From NCBI RefSeq assembly GCF_019059575.1, contig NW_024881568.1, positions 1,171,310 to 1,235,309 of the forward strand: 64,000 nucleotides of DNA, given 5' to 3'. Source of the DNA: Amphibalanus amphitrite. Lineage: Eukaryota; Arthropoda; Thecostraca; Balanomorpha; Balanidae. Shown here piece after piece: positions 10,708 through 22,479 of the stretch. Each line of letters starts with the position of its first letter. Positions within the stretch are counted from its first letter, which is position 1. The notes beneath the pieces were generated by a model. That model made no database searches. It saw only the letters and a program-made list of their open reading frames with translations, and was not told the DNA's origin. The position numbers and the translations under genes were made by a program.

Positions 10708-10782
10708 CTGCCTCATTGTTTGAACTAAGTGACGATAAAGCTGGTGAAGTGATTCGTCATGATATATGAAAGCGTTTGACAC
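10708..10782 (-). CDS. Candidate small coding exon of an unidentified gene
   Basis: A strong acceptor (TTTGTCTTCAG|G) and donor (AGGCAG|GTAAAT) enclose 25 open codons beginning VSNAFIYHDESLHQLYRHL. Only one frame is open. The product is not recognised. Splice signals are good but the gene context is missing. Confidence 0.2.
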
Positions 10783-10869
10783 CTGAAGACAAAGTTGTCG
10801 GCGGTTATGTCGACTTTGGCATCTCCTACCCTCCTCCTCCCCTGCCGCTCATCCTCCTCATCCACGATC

Positions 10870-11090
10870 ATCTCCCCTCAGCCGGCCGCCGTATTGGTCT
10901 CAGTCCAGACGGCACCTGTCGGCGACAATCCCGCCGTAGTGCGGCTCCGTCCAGATTGCGCCACTCACCGGCACATCCGCGCCGGCTCTGTCGGCCTTAT
11001 TGCGCCGGCGGCGGCGCCTCTCCCGGGGCGATATTGTGCGGGCGCCGGCAGCGAGCTGTTCCGGCTGAGCGGCCGCCGGTGACCGAAATG
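10870..11090. other. CpG-dense island without gene
   Basis: A GC- and CpG-rich stretch inside AT-rich DNA, with no conserved ORF. One of a series of such islands (see findings). Confidence 0.35.
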
Positions 11091-11126
11091 AAACGGAGCC
11101 GCGCGGCCGGCGGCGGTGGCACAGAG

Positions 11127-11300
11127 ACCGACACCGTCCCCCGGGAGACCGAGATCGGTCCGTCTGAGACCGACAGTGGTCCATCGGAGACCGAGATCGG
11201 TCCGTCGAAGACAGAGACTGGTCCATCGGAGACCGAGGCCGACCTGTCTCCGGAGACCGAGATCGGTCCGTCTGAGACAGACTGGTCCATCAGAAACGAA
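11127..11300. repeat. 21-bp tandem repeat array
   Basis: About eight degenerate copies of a 21-bp unit (gagaccgagatcggtccgtc + t). Because 21 is divisible by 3 it leaves several frames open, giving artefactual ETEIGPS and SDGPISV peptide repeats on the two strands. No gene is inferred. Confidence 0.75.
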
Positions 11301-13948
11301 GACTGAGACCGCGGTCCGTCGGAGAACTTGATCTTCAGAGATCAATGCTGGGCCCGGTAACCGAGACTGATCGGACTCCAGAGACACGGCTACAGGTGAC
11401 TGGCTGTACATACGTCATTGCACATTACAATAAATACAGAACGAAGTAACAAAAATAAGGAACTATCTGAATGGAGAATCTCGATATAGGCAAATGAGAG
11501 ACAAAGCAAACTTCTGGGCTTCTGGCATTCTCACTTGCGTATCATTTTTCCCCAAGGCTTCATGATCGGGCAGAGAAAGGCGCTCGTTCGAAGTGGACAA
11601 TGAGTTCTAGCCATCGAAAGGGAGAAAAAAAACGCAAGTCGGTAAAGCAAGAGTACCAGCACTTGGAGTCGTTATGTGGGACGTTCATTTTTCATACCTA
11701 TACCTTAGAATTATTATCGACACTTTTGTACTGCAGTTAGCGATGTTATTACGGAATTTTCGTCTCATCACGTAGTTTTCGTTAGACGCCGTAAGGCCTC
11801 GGGCCTGAAAATCAAAATATAATATAGTGGTATCTATATAAACATGTCGTGTAATTGATACTCACAATTGTAAGAAGCATATGCATTTCTATTTCAAGCA
11901 TTTAGGTACCTATATATATATATATCGAATAACTAAACAAAAAATGCTAATTGAACATTGCATAAAATGTAATAAAAGGGATTGTAAAATGGAATAATCG
12001 GAAAAATATCACCTATAGCCTATTATAGGTATGTAGCTCTTAGTCAACTTTTATGGAAAGGACTGATGAAAATTTAACTTAGCTTCGACGTCATTGTCAA
12101 ATGTTTATGCTTATGCAGAGAGATAAAATCGATATCTTTCAAAAGCAATAAACCAAAATGACCGAAAAAGATCGCTATTGAAATAGACACGTTACAATCG
12201 TCAATATAGAAAGGACGCAAAATTACGGCGATTCTATTATTGAGTCTGACGTTAAATTTTCCTAGAGGTTGCTGTTTTGTTTGGTTTGTTCATGCATAGG
12301 TAGGTACTAATTTGACATGTCATTTTTTAATACCTAATTTTGACTAGCGTATCAAGAAAATGTCCCAATGTCTCTCTTAGATCCAACACCGACTATGCTC
12401 ATCAACGGCATTCATCGGCACAGGCGCAGCTCAAGCTACAAAACAAACGACACACCGTCCAGTGTTCAATTACCGCCTACATCAACAAATAATACTGCGC
12501 TCAGGTAGGCATGGGTCCACCCCATGTAGTAAAACAATGTCCAAACTACCAGAAATGTCCCAACATGGAGTGACATGTAGGTACTAAAAACCGTCCTAAC
12601 TCCCAGAATTGTAACACTTATTCAGCGCCTCACTAAGACGACTGCGGGCCCGCTTTGTTTTTGCCTGTTTTCGCCGCAGAAAACCAATGTTTCTCGTGGA
12701 GCCATACACAGAAGGCCGCTGCGCATGCAAATGCAGGCAATGCTTTGTTGGAAGCGCACAATCGGGGGGAAGTGCTCCGCTTTCAGCTGGCCAAAAGATT
12801 TCTTTGTGCGCCACCCAGGGTTAATCGGAAAAGTTAGTGTCTCTGAAACCACATCAACACGTCTGTGTGTGGTCTACAGAATTTAAAGGATGTCTCTGAA
12901 TAAGCTGGGGCATGACGATGACCTAGTGGCCCATTGCATAGCTTGATGAGGAAGCGTATTGATTGTTTTGGCGCCAAGCAGCTAAATATAACTCCAGTAA
13001 AGAGTATTAAAAGAATAGTTGGTGCAAGGTACCTTTAATGCGGTATCTATCATTGCACCGAAATGCACTGACAGTGTAATGCGTACACCATTCATGTGGG
13101 CACCGTTCCACACATACACGTCATCTCCAGAACGCCGGATCGAAACTCTCCCTGTTTGGCAGCAGCTCTGCCACTGCCGTGTATTCGGCTCAGTTCACAT
13201 CGGCCCGTGAGTCTGCCGTGACTGCCGGCTCAGTCACAGTCACAGTCAGTCACGGCAGCAGTCACAGTCGCAGTCACAGAGGCGACACACAGTCGGCGCC
13301 GCGTATGAAGAGCCTGTCGACAGGTTCAGCACAGACACGATCATATGGAGACATGGCGGCGCACAGCGGCGAATGACACGAGCGAACAAAGGGCATCGGG
13401 GTCGTTATGGCACGGAACATGAACTGGGTACAACACTGGACGAACGACAACCTCTCCATACCGGCGTTTCGGCTGCTCCGAGCGATCGTCCACACCGAAG
13501 CAGCTGAATTCGTCGCCCCAATGCCCGTACAAACACACAGCGCGGACTCAGGTCAGGTCAGGTCAGGTCAGATGAGCGGCAGATGAGACAGATCTGTGGT
13601 GAAGTGATGACTGGGACGATGGGTGGTCCCAGAGGCTGGACAGTGGGCATAGGGACGGAGCCGCCGACATCGCCTGGTCGGCGGACCGGCGGTGGCAGGT
13701 GACTGGCTGGGCCCTCATTGGAGGTCACCCCAGATCAGTAGACGGCGAAGAAAGCCACTATGGACGGGCTCAACACAGGGGCAGTCGGCACACGCAACGA
13801 TTGGCGAAAAAAGAGCGACACGATGAGAATTCAACCCGCTTCAGGTAAACAAAAGACGGACTCAAGTCAACTAGCAATGCGCGGTATGTTTTCATGTCGA
13901 AAACACATTAATGCCCCCCTCTCTTTTCTCTTTCACTCCCTTCTTCCA

Positions 13949-13950
<2 letters not shown>
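11301..13950. other. Intergenic, AT-rich, no gene recognised
   Basis: Contains a short TA tract near 11912, a CAGTCA-type simple repeat at 13210-13275 and four AGGTC units at 13551-13571. No ORF with a recognisable motif. Confidence 0.45.

Positions 13951-14009
<59 letters not shown>
13951..14009. repeat. (CT)n microsatellite
   Basis: An uninterrupted CT dinucleotide run of nearly 60 bp. It produces the Ser/Leu and Arg/Glu repeat ORFs here, which are not genes. Confidence 0.95.
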
Positions 14010-14011
<2 letters not shown>

Positions 14012-14580
14012 CTCTCCTTCTCCTTTTTCGATCCACAAATAACAAAAACACCGATTGTACATAAAGAATCGCAATGTCATCCAAAATCTGGATCCAGATC
14101 CTTGATACTGCACTTGTTGGAAATTTCTACACACCAGACACCGACCCATTTGGCTGGGGGCATCACAGGACGGTCCAGGCGTTCACTGCAGCACGGAGGT
14201 CGCAGCTGCTCGCTGTTTGTTCATGTACCGCCGCCATAGCAGGCACGTCAATCTGCTACGGTCTCTTGTGCCCAGTCTAGCACAGTGAGATCACAAATTA
14301 CGGCGCACGTCCCTATAGTCCCACCGCGTCCTACCACGTCCCACCAAGTCCAAGCACGTCCCGATCGCGCCCATAGACGGCGCCGATCCCATACGACCGC
14401 CGGCACTTGGCAGGTCGACTGCGGGTCCCGCTAGATCATCAGTTCCTGTCGCGGCGGCGGCGGCAGCGCAGCCACCTCTGCCGTCCGCCGCGCGCAGCTG
14501 GTCTGCGGCTGAGGGGGCGCGGAGGAGGGCGCGGACGGTGCCGGCTCGTCGGCGGCGCGGCCCGCCGGCAGCAGCGGTGG

Positions 14581-15738
14581 TCAGATGGCCGTCACCCGCT
14601 CCACGTACGGCGAGCGGCGGCCGTCGACGTCCGCGCCCGGCACCGGCGACAGACGCGTGTCCGAGGAGAAGGACTTGCTGCCGCAGGCGCGACTCGGCCG
14701 CAGCCGCGCCTGGCAGAACCGCACGCACGAACGGCGCACCTTGGCCAGGATGCGCGCGAACGCCTCGCGGAACTCGACGTTGAAGATGGAGTAGATGATG
14801 GGGTTGAAGCTGCTGTTGCTGTAGCCGAACCAGGTCAGCGTCTGGAAGACGAGTCGCGGTACGCACGTCTTGCAGAAGGCGGCCAGGATGTTGACGCAGA
14901 AGAAGGGCACGTAGCAGACGAGGAACACGCCCACGATGAAGCCGACCGTGGTGGCCGCCTTGCTCTCGGAGACGTGGCACCGGTTACAGGCCGGCGGCGG
15001 CGCCACGCCGTCTATCGTGCCGAACATCACCGGCTTGGTGAGCGCCTTGATGCTCTCTACGTGTCGCTTGGCGTACAGGTACAGCTGGCTGTAGATGGCC
15101 AACATCACCATACACGGCATGTAGAAGCTGATACAGCTGCTGACGACCGCGTACAGCGGCGTCAGGTCCAGCGCGCACTGCGGCAGGCCGCGCTCGTCCA
15201 CCGGCTCGGCGCTGCGCCCCGGCGGCCGGTGCAGGTCCAGGGAGATGGGCAGGAACGAGACCAGTGCCGCCATCAGCCAGATGCCCACGATACTCAGCGT
15301 GACCACACGTTTGGTCATCCACCGGCCGTAGCGCAGCGGGTCCTTGATGTGGATGTAGCGGTCCAGCGAGATGGCGCACAGGTTCAGGATGCTGGCCGTG
15401 CTGCACATGACGTCGAACGCAATCCAGGTGTCGCAGTACTGCGGCCCGAACGGCCAGTACTCCAGCAGGTCGTTGGTGAGCGCGAACGTCATCACCAGGC
15501 AGGCCAGCGTCATGTCGGCGAAGCTCAGCGACACGATGTAGAGGTTGCCGATCTTGCGCAGGTTGCGGTCGGTCAGCACCGCCACACAGACGAGGATGTT
15601 GCCCGACACGGCCAGGATGATGATGGCCGAGAGGAAGGTGCCGATGAACACCTGGGCGCCCAGACTCAGCGAGGCCACGTCCTCCAGAGGCGGCTCCAGC
15701 GCCGGTGCGGAGAGCGAGTCGTTGGCGGCGGTGGCCAT
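14581..15738 (-). CDS. Dop1R1: D1-like dopamine receptor (Dop1R1 type), intronless
   Basis: Plasma-membrane class A GPCR that would sense dopamine and couple to Gs/cAMP. The single ORF of 385 residues contains all seven helices. The N-tail has a glycosylation site at N6. Other landmarks are N47 (1.50), D75 (2.50), C102-C188 disulfide, amine-binding D109 in WIAFDVMCSTASILNL, DRYIHIKDPLRYGRW at 126-140, the TM5 serines S200, S201 and S204 before P208, and NPIIY at 312-316. The block from ICL2 through TM5 (ALDLTP.YAVVSSCISFY) is the Dop1R1 signature rather than Dop1R2, octopamine or 5-HT receptors. ICL3 is short (about 35 residues). The usual TM6 CWVPFF reads CYVPFF, so the W6.48 toggle is Tyr276. 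The Cys-rich C-tail offers palmitoylation sites. ATG 15738 is the only Met upstream of TM1. Confidence 0.9.
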   Translation of the reverse strand: MATAANDSLSAPALEPPLEDVASLSLGAQVFIGTFLSAIIILAVSGNILVCVAVLTDRNLRKIGNLYIVSLSFADMTLACLVMTFALTNDLLEYWPFGPQYCDTWIAFDVMCSTASILNLCAISLDRYIHIKDPLRYGRWMTKRVVTLSIVGIWLMAALVSFLPISLDLHRPPGRSAEPVDERGLPQCALDLTPLYAVVSSCISFYMPCMVMLAIYSQLYLYAKRHVESIKALTKPVMFGTIDGVAPPPACNRCHVSESKAATTVGFIVGVFLVCYVPFFCVNILAAFCKTCVPRLVFQTLTWFGYSNSSFNPIIYSIFNVEFREAFARILAKVRRSCVRFCQARLRPSRACGSKSFSSDTRLSPVPGADVDGRRSPYVERVTAI

Positions 15739-15848
15739 GATGCAGGGACGGGACTGACTGGCTGGCCGACCTCACATCGACGGACGACTCTGTGACGCAG
15801 AGAAGCCACAGATCAGCTAGGGTCAGCAGGTCAGGTCACACGTGGAGA

Positions 15849-15860
15849 GTATATATATAC
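15849..15860 (-). promoter_or_regulatory. TATA-like element upstream of the dopamine receptor
   Basis: GTATATATATAC lies about 110 bp upstream of the receptor ATG at a plausible distance for a core promoter. It is self-complementary, so the strand is assigned from the gene only. A 13-bp inverted repeat (GCATAGACTACTG) occurs just upstream at 15865-15912. Confidence 0.3.
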
Positions 15861-15912
15861 GGCGGCATAGACTACTGTATTACTCATTTACTGATATGCA
15901 GTAGTCTATGAT

Positions 15913-18600
15913 GCCAGCAATACCCCATTGCTATCAGGTCCAATGTATTTCTTTAGTGTTGTTTCGAAAACGCTTTTCTCGGTAGATCCGAAAACAGAGG
16001 CACAAGGCAAACGGTTTCATTGATATTCTGGCCAGGTCGGCTGGTTGCGAACGCCCGTCTGCTGCCGTCAATTTATTGCAAACAAACGAAATATTTAATG
16101 ATGTTTCGGGCTTTCCAACTTTAATGGAACGAGAGGAGGCACCGAACGGGAACCAGCACAGAATTTATGTTCTTTAAGTGGCTGATTCGATCAGCGGGTG
16201 ACAATTCCGAGCTGTGTCACGGAAGCCGTGCTCGGGATCCGAACAGAGCTCTGTTTGACATAAACCGTATTTTAGTCGGGCTGCCACACGCTTAAACATA
16301 GGATCCACTTCTGTTTTAACTTCTGTCTGCATATACTCACCAATCATATACCGTTCGCGAACATGTCTACACTCGATATGTAGTTATGAATTGGGGTACT
16401 TTCTTTTCCTACGCCTAACCCTCCACCTGGCTGAACTTTTTCGGCCGGATTTTAGTTAGACGGGAAGCTGCCACAGCTGAACTATCACTCAGCTGTGCTC
16501 TTTATGGCTATTTTATAGTTCTGCATGAGTGACGCTCTAAGTTACAGTTCAAACAGTTCAAACTGTTACAGTTCAAACACGTAAATCACGCAGTAGACGT
16601 CAGAGGCCGCCTGGTGACGTCATCTGTGATGTCATAACGTAGCTCCGGCCTGTGCTCAGCGCCGCTGACCTATGCGCTTGGACGATGGTGTGAGCCATCT
16701 CTTCCAGCACCGGTATAGGTAGAGTTCAGTCGTCTGTCAACGGAGCCAAAAGAGTGTCAGCCACCTGGCTAAGGAAAGAGAGAGGGAGAGATCGAGGGGG
16801 CGAACCAAGAGCATTAGCTGTTATCCAATTCGTATTACTACCGTCATTTAACAAACTGAAATTGAGCAGCCGCATAGTGACACTTCCAATCAAAGTAGCT
16901 GCTAGTATGCTGTAATGTTTCAGAAAAAATGCAAGGGATCATACGACTCACTTAAGAAGTGAGCATGTTCGGGAAGTGAGCGTATTCTTGATCTAAATCA
17001 AAAACACTTCTAGGAAGAGTTCGTAAGCCGTAACACCTCTGTGATGGAAAGCCTGACGTAATCTGTTTCTCAAAGTGAAACATTTCTCGAGTTATGGAAC
17101 CAATTAGTGGGTATTCTGAAAGACATCAAGCTCTTTAATCGATGAAGGCAGGTATGTATTACAACTTAACATAGGTTCAGTCGAATGTTGACTCGCTCAT
17201 CTCCCAGTTTCCCGCCTTTTCACACGGCCTCAGAAATACCCGTACTTGTGGACGCAGCGGAGAATATATGCCCCTGGTGCTATTTCCATGATGGAACTGT
17301 GGTGCCCCCGCCAATATAACCAGCAGGGCTGGAGGAATATGTTCAGCTGTTCCGTTGTTACAGTATAGAGAATAGAGAAAGTCTGGTCTGTGTGGAGATG
17401 ATCCGGAGGGTCTAGAGCTGCGGTGTGCTGCTGTCGCTTTGGCTGTGTGATCTGTGTGGCCAGTGATAGATGTGGGGCTGCCCTGCGTTACTGTCAGCTG
17501 GCCGTGTACTCTGTGTGGGCTATAGGACAGGAAGGTATAGTAGGCGTGAGGCTGCGGTGCGCTGTTGTCGCGTGCCGGGTTCAGTCGCACTGTAAGGATT
17601 CCGCCGGCGCTGGCGGAAACAGCGTCACAGACAGACACACGCGTCTGTCACAGTGACCGGCGAAAAAAAGCATCGGGTTTCGCCGAAAATATCCTCCGAG
17701 TACCGTAGAATAATGTACTAATGCTTACGTAACAGTGCATATCAAATCATTCACTTCCGTTGCCTTCTTGATAACTTATTTCTGAAAGGATATTGTCAAG
17801 GATTAGCGTTCTGAAAAGACAGCCAAAGCTCCCAATTAGGCACACTTTGGACAAGGTCTCCAGTTAAAGATACCAATTAAATTCCCTTGATTATTTCAAA
17901 TCTGTATGCTGTTGATACATGTTGACGTATACGCTAAATAAGTAGCCAATATCAGTCATCAGTCATTGTTGAAATTGTTCAACAGAGCTCATGTAACACA
18001 AATACATACATTTGATGAATGTCTACCTTTTGACCTTCACCCACCCGGTAAGTCACTCTGAACGCCCAATGGGGGCGGTTACCACAGATGGTGGCCCTGG
18101 GAGCGGCCATTTGCATATTGCATATGTGTCCGCTCGTCGTTCACAGTTCGCCTACGGAGATGAGATGACGAAGTAATGAAACGGAAAGTGTGTTGACAAA
18201 CTGTGCCGACATCAGAGCCAGGCCTGATCAGCGCGCTACTCGGAGGCGCGGCCGTGATGAGGTGGTGAATTTCAAACGACCCTCCCCCTCCCCTCCCCGC
18301 TCAGTAACACCCCCTATGCTCTGTCCAGGGAGGTACTCTTACTCAGGCGTGACAGATTGACACGACGTCCACAAAACAGGCGAGTTGGGTACACAGGCGC
18401 ATTTTCGACACATCACTACGCACAACACCGACAGGAAACGCTGAGCGCATGCGTTGTCCAATCCCGCGAGAGTCAGGCTATGCATTGATTAAAAGCTAAC
18501 TATGCGGCTGGGGATATTTTTTGCGAGTAAGGTCTTACATGGTTATTTATTTGCTACGCACTGTAAATGTGTATCTTTTTACCAGTCTGGCCATGGTGAC
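15913..18600. other. Intergenic, no gene recognised
   Basis: AT-rich upstream DNA of the receptor gene. It has a short direct repeat of 'acagttcaaac' (16536-16580) and a loosely repeated G/T-rich stretch at 17410-17580 that opens a spurious minus-strand ORF. Nothing else stands out. Confidence 0.4.
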
Positions 18601-18625
18601 CATACTTATTTAATCCGTATGTATA

Positions 18626-19457
18626 TTGCATATGTCTATGTCTATGTTATTATCTGTAAGAAGCCAAACCTGCAACGATTTAGTACATGCAGAGTTAGCT
18701 TCCCCAGACGGCAAAGCAGTGGTCCAAGAAATTCAAATTTCCTTTCTGAGGAAGCTCACAAGCCGATCTAATTTTGTAGGCAGCCCAGCTCACTTTGCCA
18801 TGCAACTGAACAGGCAGGCAAACACAGCCGCGAGCTCATATATCGGTAATATTATGAAAGAAACACCAGGGTCCATTCGCGAGCGGAGCCTTCAAAACAT
18901 ACACATGAAAATAACAGGGTCTGAATCTTCCAGGAGAAAAACATACATCGATTTTAATGCTGATTTTACGGTTCACCCGATATATACTAACAATGTTTCA
19001 GAACGGGCTCGTACAGCACTTACACGACTAAGGCTATGCTCACACCGCCTTAGAATAGAGACAGGGAGGTGGGCTAGAATCCCAACAGAAGAGAGGCTAT
19101 GCTCCTGTCGGCTCGGTGTGCAAACAGAGGCGCATGTACTTTTAGACTGCCCAATCACTGAGCCACTTAGGAGAAATTTTACAATGCTGAGCTTTGATAG
19201 TTTGGCAAGCTTGATGAAAAGTAGTCCAAAGGATTTGGCCATATACTCTCAGAGAGTTTTGCTGGCATGTGAGAACGTATGACGCGACGGATTTTAACGT
19301 GGTGTTTAGGTATAGTTTTAATGGACGCTGGTTCTCTGTATGAAATGTTTGACGGTTTTAATATGTTTTGTATATGATCTGTTTTGATGGACACTTGTCT
19401 TCTGGGTTTTATCCATCTAGTACCTAAGACTGTGTCAATAAACTACTACTACTACTA
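18626..19457 (+). mobile_element. 5'-truncated LINE 3' end: reverse-transcriptase C-terminal domain, 3'UTR and (ACT)n tail
   Basis: The ORF to 19282 ends with the C-terminal region of non-LTR retrotransposon ORF2. A basic LTRLRLCSHRLRIETGRW stretch is followed by a Cys/His knuckle (CSCRLGVQTEAHVLLDC), then a short tail and stop. About 155 bp of 3'UTR, an AATAAA at 19437 and an (ACT)n microsatellite tail (19442-19457) follow, as many LINEs end. The polymerase and endonuclease domains are absent, so this is a dead 5'-truncated copy. Clade not determined. Confidence 0.75.
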
Positions 19458-20229
19458 TATCTATGTTAGTAATAATGCATGGTATACTCATTAGTCCACA
19501 GTCAAGTTAATACATCCGGCTAAAGCATTTCTGTTGTTTTCAGTGATAAAGGTATCCTCCTATTCGGTCCAATAAGTTTATCGCATTATTTCGCCAATGG
19601 ATGCTATACCTACAACACTTAAACCCAATGCTACCTTTAAACTTCCCCAGTCATCATCAGAGTAGGTACCATAATATTGTAGGAATGATATACGAGTATA
19701 GGTATGGCTTCCAGAACAAAGACAAAAAATGATGACGTCATCTCAGTTACAATAGCTTTGTGAGCATGGGCTAGAGGCACGCTGCACAATGCACACCGAC
19801 GTACACACAGACACTTACACATGGGTACTACTAACTACATCTACCGCCCGTATACGCGCAATAGGCCGACTTACAGCTACTGGCTACATGATACCTGATA
19901 CGAACTGAGAACAGCATCTGACCAAGTGTAGACCGGACCAATTCGGCAAAATCATTATGGAAATAATGGCTTTCGGAGCGCGGTAGCTCCGCTATGAGGA
20001 ACATGAGCCATTGGTGTCATACAATGTTGGAAGGTACGCTATTCACATGAACTCACACAACTGAAATGCAGGTAGGTATGTGCATGCGGCGTTGTGCAGT
20101 GAAGGCTAAACACATTAATTAGTTCAATTGCATAAGCAAAACAAGTAATACATGATATGCCGTAAAACCAACGCAGAAAACCACGCAGAAAGTGCATTCG
20201 CAAGTCGCAACGCATTGTCTTCTCTCGAG
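19458..20229. other. Intergenic, no gene recognised
   Basis: AT-rich, with short GTAGGTACC-type words and no ORF with a motif. Confidence 0.4.
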
Positions 20230-20545
20230 TCAGGCGGTGCAGTATACATTCAGGCGCGGAATACTACTGCCCTCTAGGGAGAAAATGTGAACTATTCCAT
20301 GGTTACCGAGTAAGGCGGTGCAGCATACCTTCAGGCGTAGTACAACGCTGCCATCTAGGGAGAAGACTATGAACCACCGCTGCCAGGCGTTGCAGCATAC
20401 CTTCAGGCGTGGTACACTACTGTCCTCTAGGGAGAGAACTTGGTACCACTCCTGGCTCTCGAGTCTAGCGGTGCAGCATACTTTCAGGCGCAGTAGTATA
20501 TTGCGTTCTAGGGAGAGAGCTTTGAACCAACGCTGTTTGTGAGGC
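20230..20545. repeat. Minisatellite of ~72-80-bp units, four copies
   Basis: Each unit begins GCGGTGCAGCATACCTTCAG and contains a conserved TCTAGGGAGA core. Units start near 20233, 20313, 20386 and 20468 with variable 3' parts. Repeats alternate with a divergent segment and show no spacer regularity, so this is not CRISPR-like. Confidence 0.8.
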
Positions 20546-21133
20546 AATAATTTACGTCACCCGTTTCCTCAGTTATAAAAACGGCCAGCTTGCGTCACGT
20601 GCTGCTCATATCGCCAGCAGTCTACTTCACGGAATATGCACCAGTATGTATATTTTTGTGCTTATTAATGTGGCGGAGGCGACCAAAGCGTAGGATGCCA
20701 GCGTTTATTAGGCGGCGGCACATCTTTAGCTCGGGCATGGGAAGGAAAGAACGGAAGCCCACTTTGGGACGCGTTGGTGATGTGATTCATGATTTAAGAT
20801 TTCAATTAGGCTACCCCACACTAAGCGAAAAAAGGCCCAAAGGCCCTACTAAATCAGACCCTGAAGCTTTAGGCCCAGGTCACATGGCTGCGGCTAATGC
20901 TGCTGATTGAGTCGCTCGACAGCCACCTGAATAATGTTCATTTTTAATTCTTCTTAGATGTTAAATAGGTGGCTTCAGCGTTTTGAAACAGATATAAATC
21001 GCTTGTGACTTGGCAAATGTTGGATACGCTCATAAAATGATAAACCTAACACATATATCCTTTTGACATTTACAAAGGCTCCCCTGAAATATTATGTTTC
21101 CCTAGCTAGCATATGTCATTTAACGACACCTCA
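20546..21133. other. Intergenic with an orphan TATAAAAA and a 106-codon ORF of unknown status
   Basis: A TATAAAAA at 20573 is followed by an ORF (20590-20910, plus) whose product has a basic WRRRPKRR patch and no recognised family. It is not supported by splice or homology cues. Otherwise AT-rich. Confidence 0.25.
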
Positions 21134-21137
21134 TTAA

Positions 21138-22316
21138 CCCGCGCCGTGCTGGGGGGGGGGGCGTTTTTACGCCCCCCCCCTCAGGTTTTTCGCGAATATC
21201 TCAAAAACGGCGGCGCGCAGCGCCGCCGTTTTTGGTACACGTGTTCCTACATCATTTCCGCACATGTTGTGAAAATTTCAGACCTAGGCCGTTCAAGGTC
21301 AGGTCACCAGGTCACGTCAAGTGACCTTACCTCAGAAAAAGTTCAAAGGCTCGCTATAGCTACACCGACTGAACGATCACTTTGAAACTTTCAGCGATTG
21401 ATATGAGTAACAGTATGTATAAAATGTATATCTCGGATTTTTGATATATGTGACCTAAGGTCAGGTCAATTTTGCGACATCTCCATTATAAGTCAATGGG
21501 AGAAAATTGAAATGCGCCTCTTTTGGACGAATATCGTTCAAAACGCTCTCAAACATCGGTTCATAGGTAAACATGACACACTGAATAGGAAAAATGCACC
21601 AGTGACCCCTCTGTGTGCCCCTGAGGTCATCTCAGGTCATGATTGGTCGCCAGCAGTTTTTTGGCTATAACTTTTGATAGAGACGTGCTAGAGCGGTGAA
21701 AACACGTCAGATGTGTTCAGCTCGACGATACGGATCGACTGATATGCAACATGACCCTTTTCGGTCAGGTCATGACCTTGACCTGAGGTCAAATTTTCAA
21801 AATGACCTTTCAAGGTCAACGAATAGTTCATTCGACGCGTCTCGACGAGAGGAACACGATGCTGGCAAAAGTAATGTAATGGCGCTTATGAGTCAAAAGT
21901 TATTGACGAAAAAACGTTTTTCGTAAAAACGGCTATTTTTGGAGTTTTTGCCCTCTGGAGGCTAAACCGTTGACCTGAGGTCAAATCTGAGAACATTACT
22001 CAGAAAGGTCTGTAAAAGGGCTATCGAATGCGCTTTTCCGCGGCGCTGTAGCTCTATCGGTTCCCGAGATAGCCGTTGGCAGTTTCCAAAATGTTGAAAT
22101 AGTCAACATTTTACCTTTGGTGACCTCTGGTGACCTGACCTTTGACCTGACCCAAAAAATGACCGAAGTGTTTTCGTCCTTATTTTTGACGCTCTTTCGA
22201 TTGCCGCTTACCGCGTGTCGCTACGTGGCCCAGGAGCCGAGTTAGACGGGGGGGCGTGAAAACGCCCCCCCCCCCCAGCACTCGGCGGAAAGTTCAGGCC
22301 ACCAGCACGGCGCGGG
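21138..22316. mobile_element. TTAA-flanked piggyBac-like MITE, best-preserved copy
   Basis: TTAA at 21134-21137 and 22317-22320 flank perfect 15-bp inverted termini (CCCGCGCCGTGCTGG / CCAGCACGGCGCGGG). Each end also has a run of 8-14 G or C forming a GGGGCG-TTTTTA-CGCCCC hairpin. The interior is non-coding and saturated with AGGTCA/TGACCT, for example the cluster 21764-21823. Length 1179 bp. The intact ends suggest recent activity, but the transposase source is not in the window. Confidence 0.85.
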
Positions 22317-22479
22317 TTAAGTGCCTGTGCTCCCTGACGTGACCAATTTACTGGTCACCCGTAACTGACCTCTCTTCAGTACAAGACAGCGTGATCATAT
22401 GACGCTCAGCGGCGGGTGAGCCGTTGGGTACCGCCGCTCGTTCGGCACACAAGTAGACCGCCGCATAGTTCCCACCGTG

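Noticed and set aside
10965..11411. 148-codon ORF with SVSDGPI-type repeats
   Set aside because: Explained by a 21-bp tandem repeat that is divisible by three.
14407..15795. 462-codon plus-strand ORF opposite the dopamine receptor
   Set aside because: Same GC3 antisense artefact; the minus-strand frame has full GPCR conservation.
17177..17638. 153-codon minus-strand ORF
   Set aside because: Overlaps degenerate G/T-rich repeats; no motif, no codon bias like the real genes.
20230..20545. CRISPR-like array
   Set aside because: Four long degenerate units in a eukaryotic genome, without constant short repeats or unique equal-length spacers.
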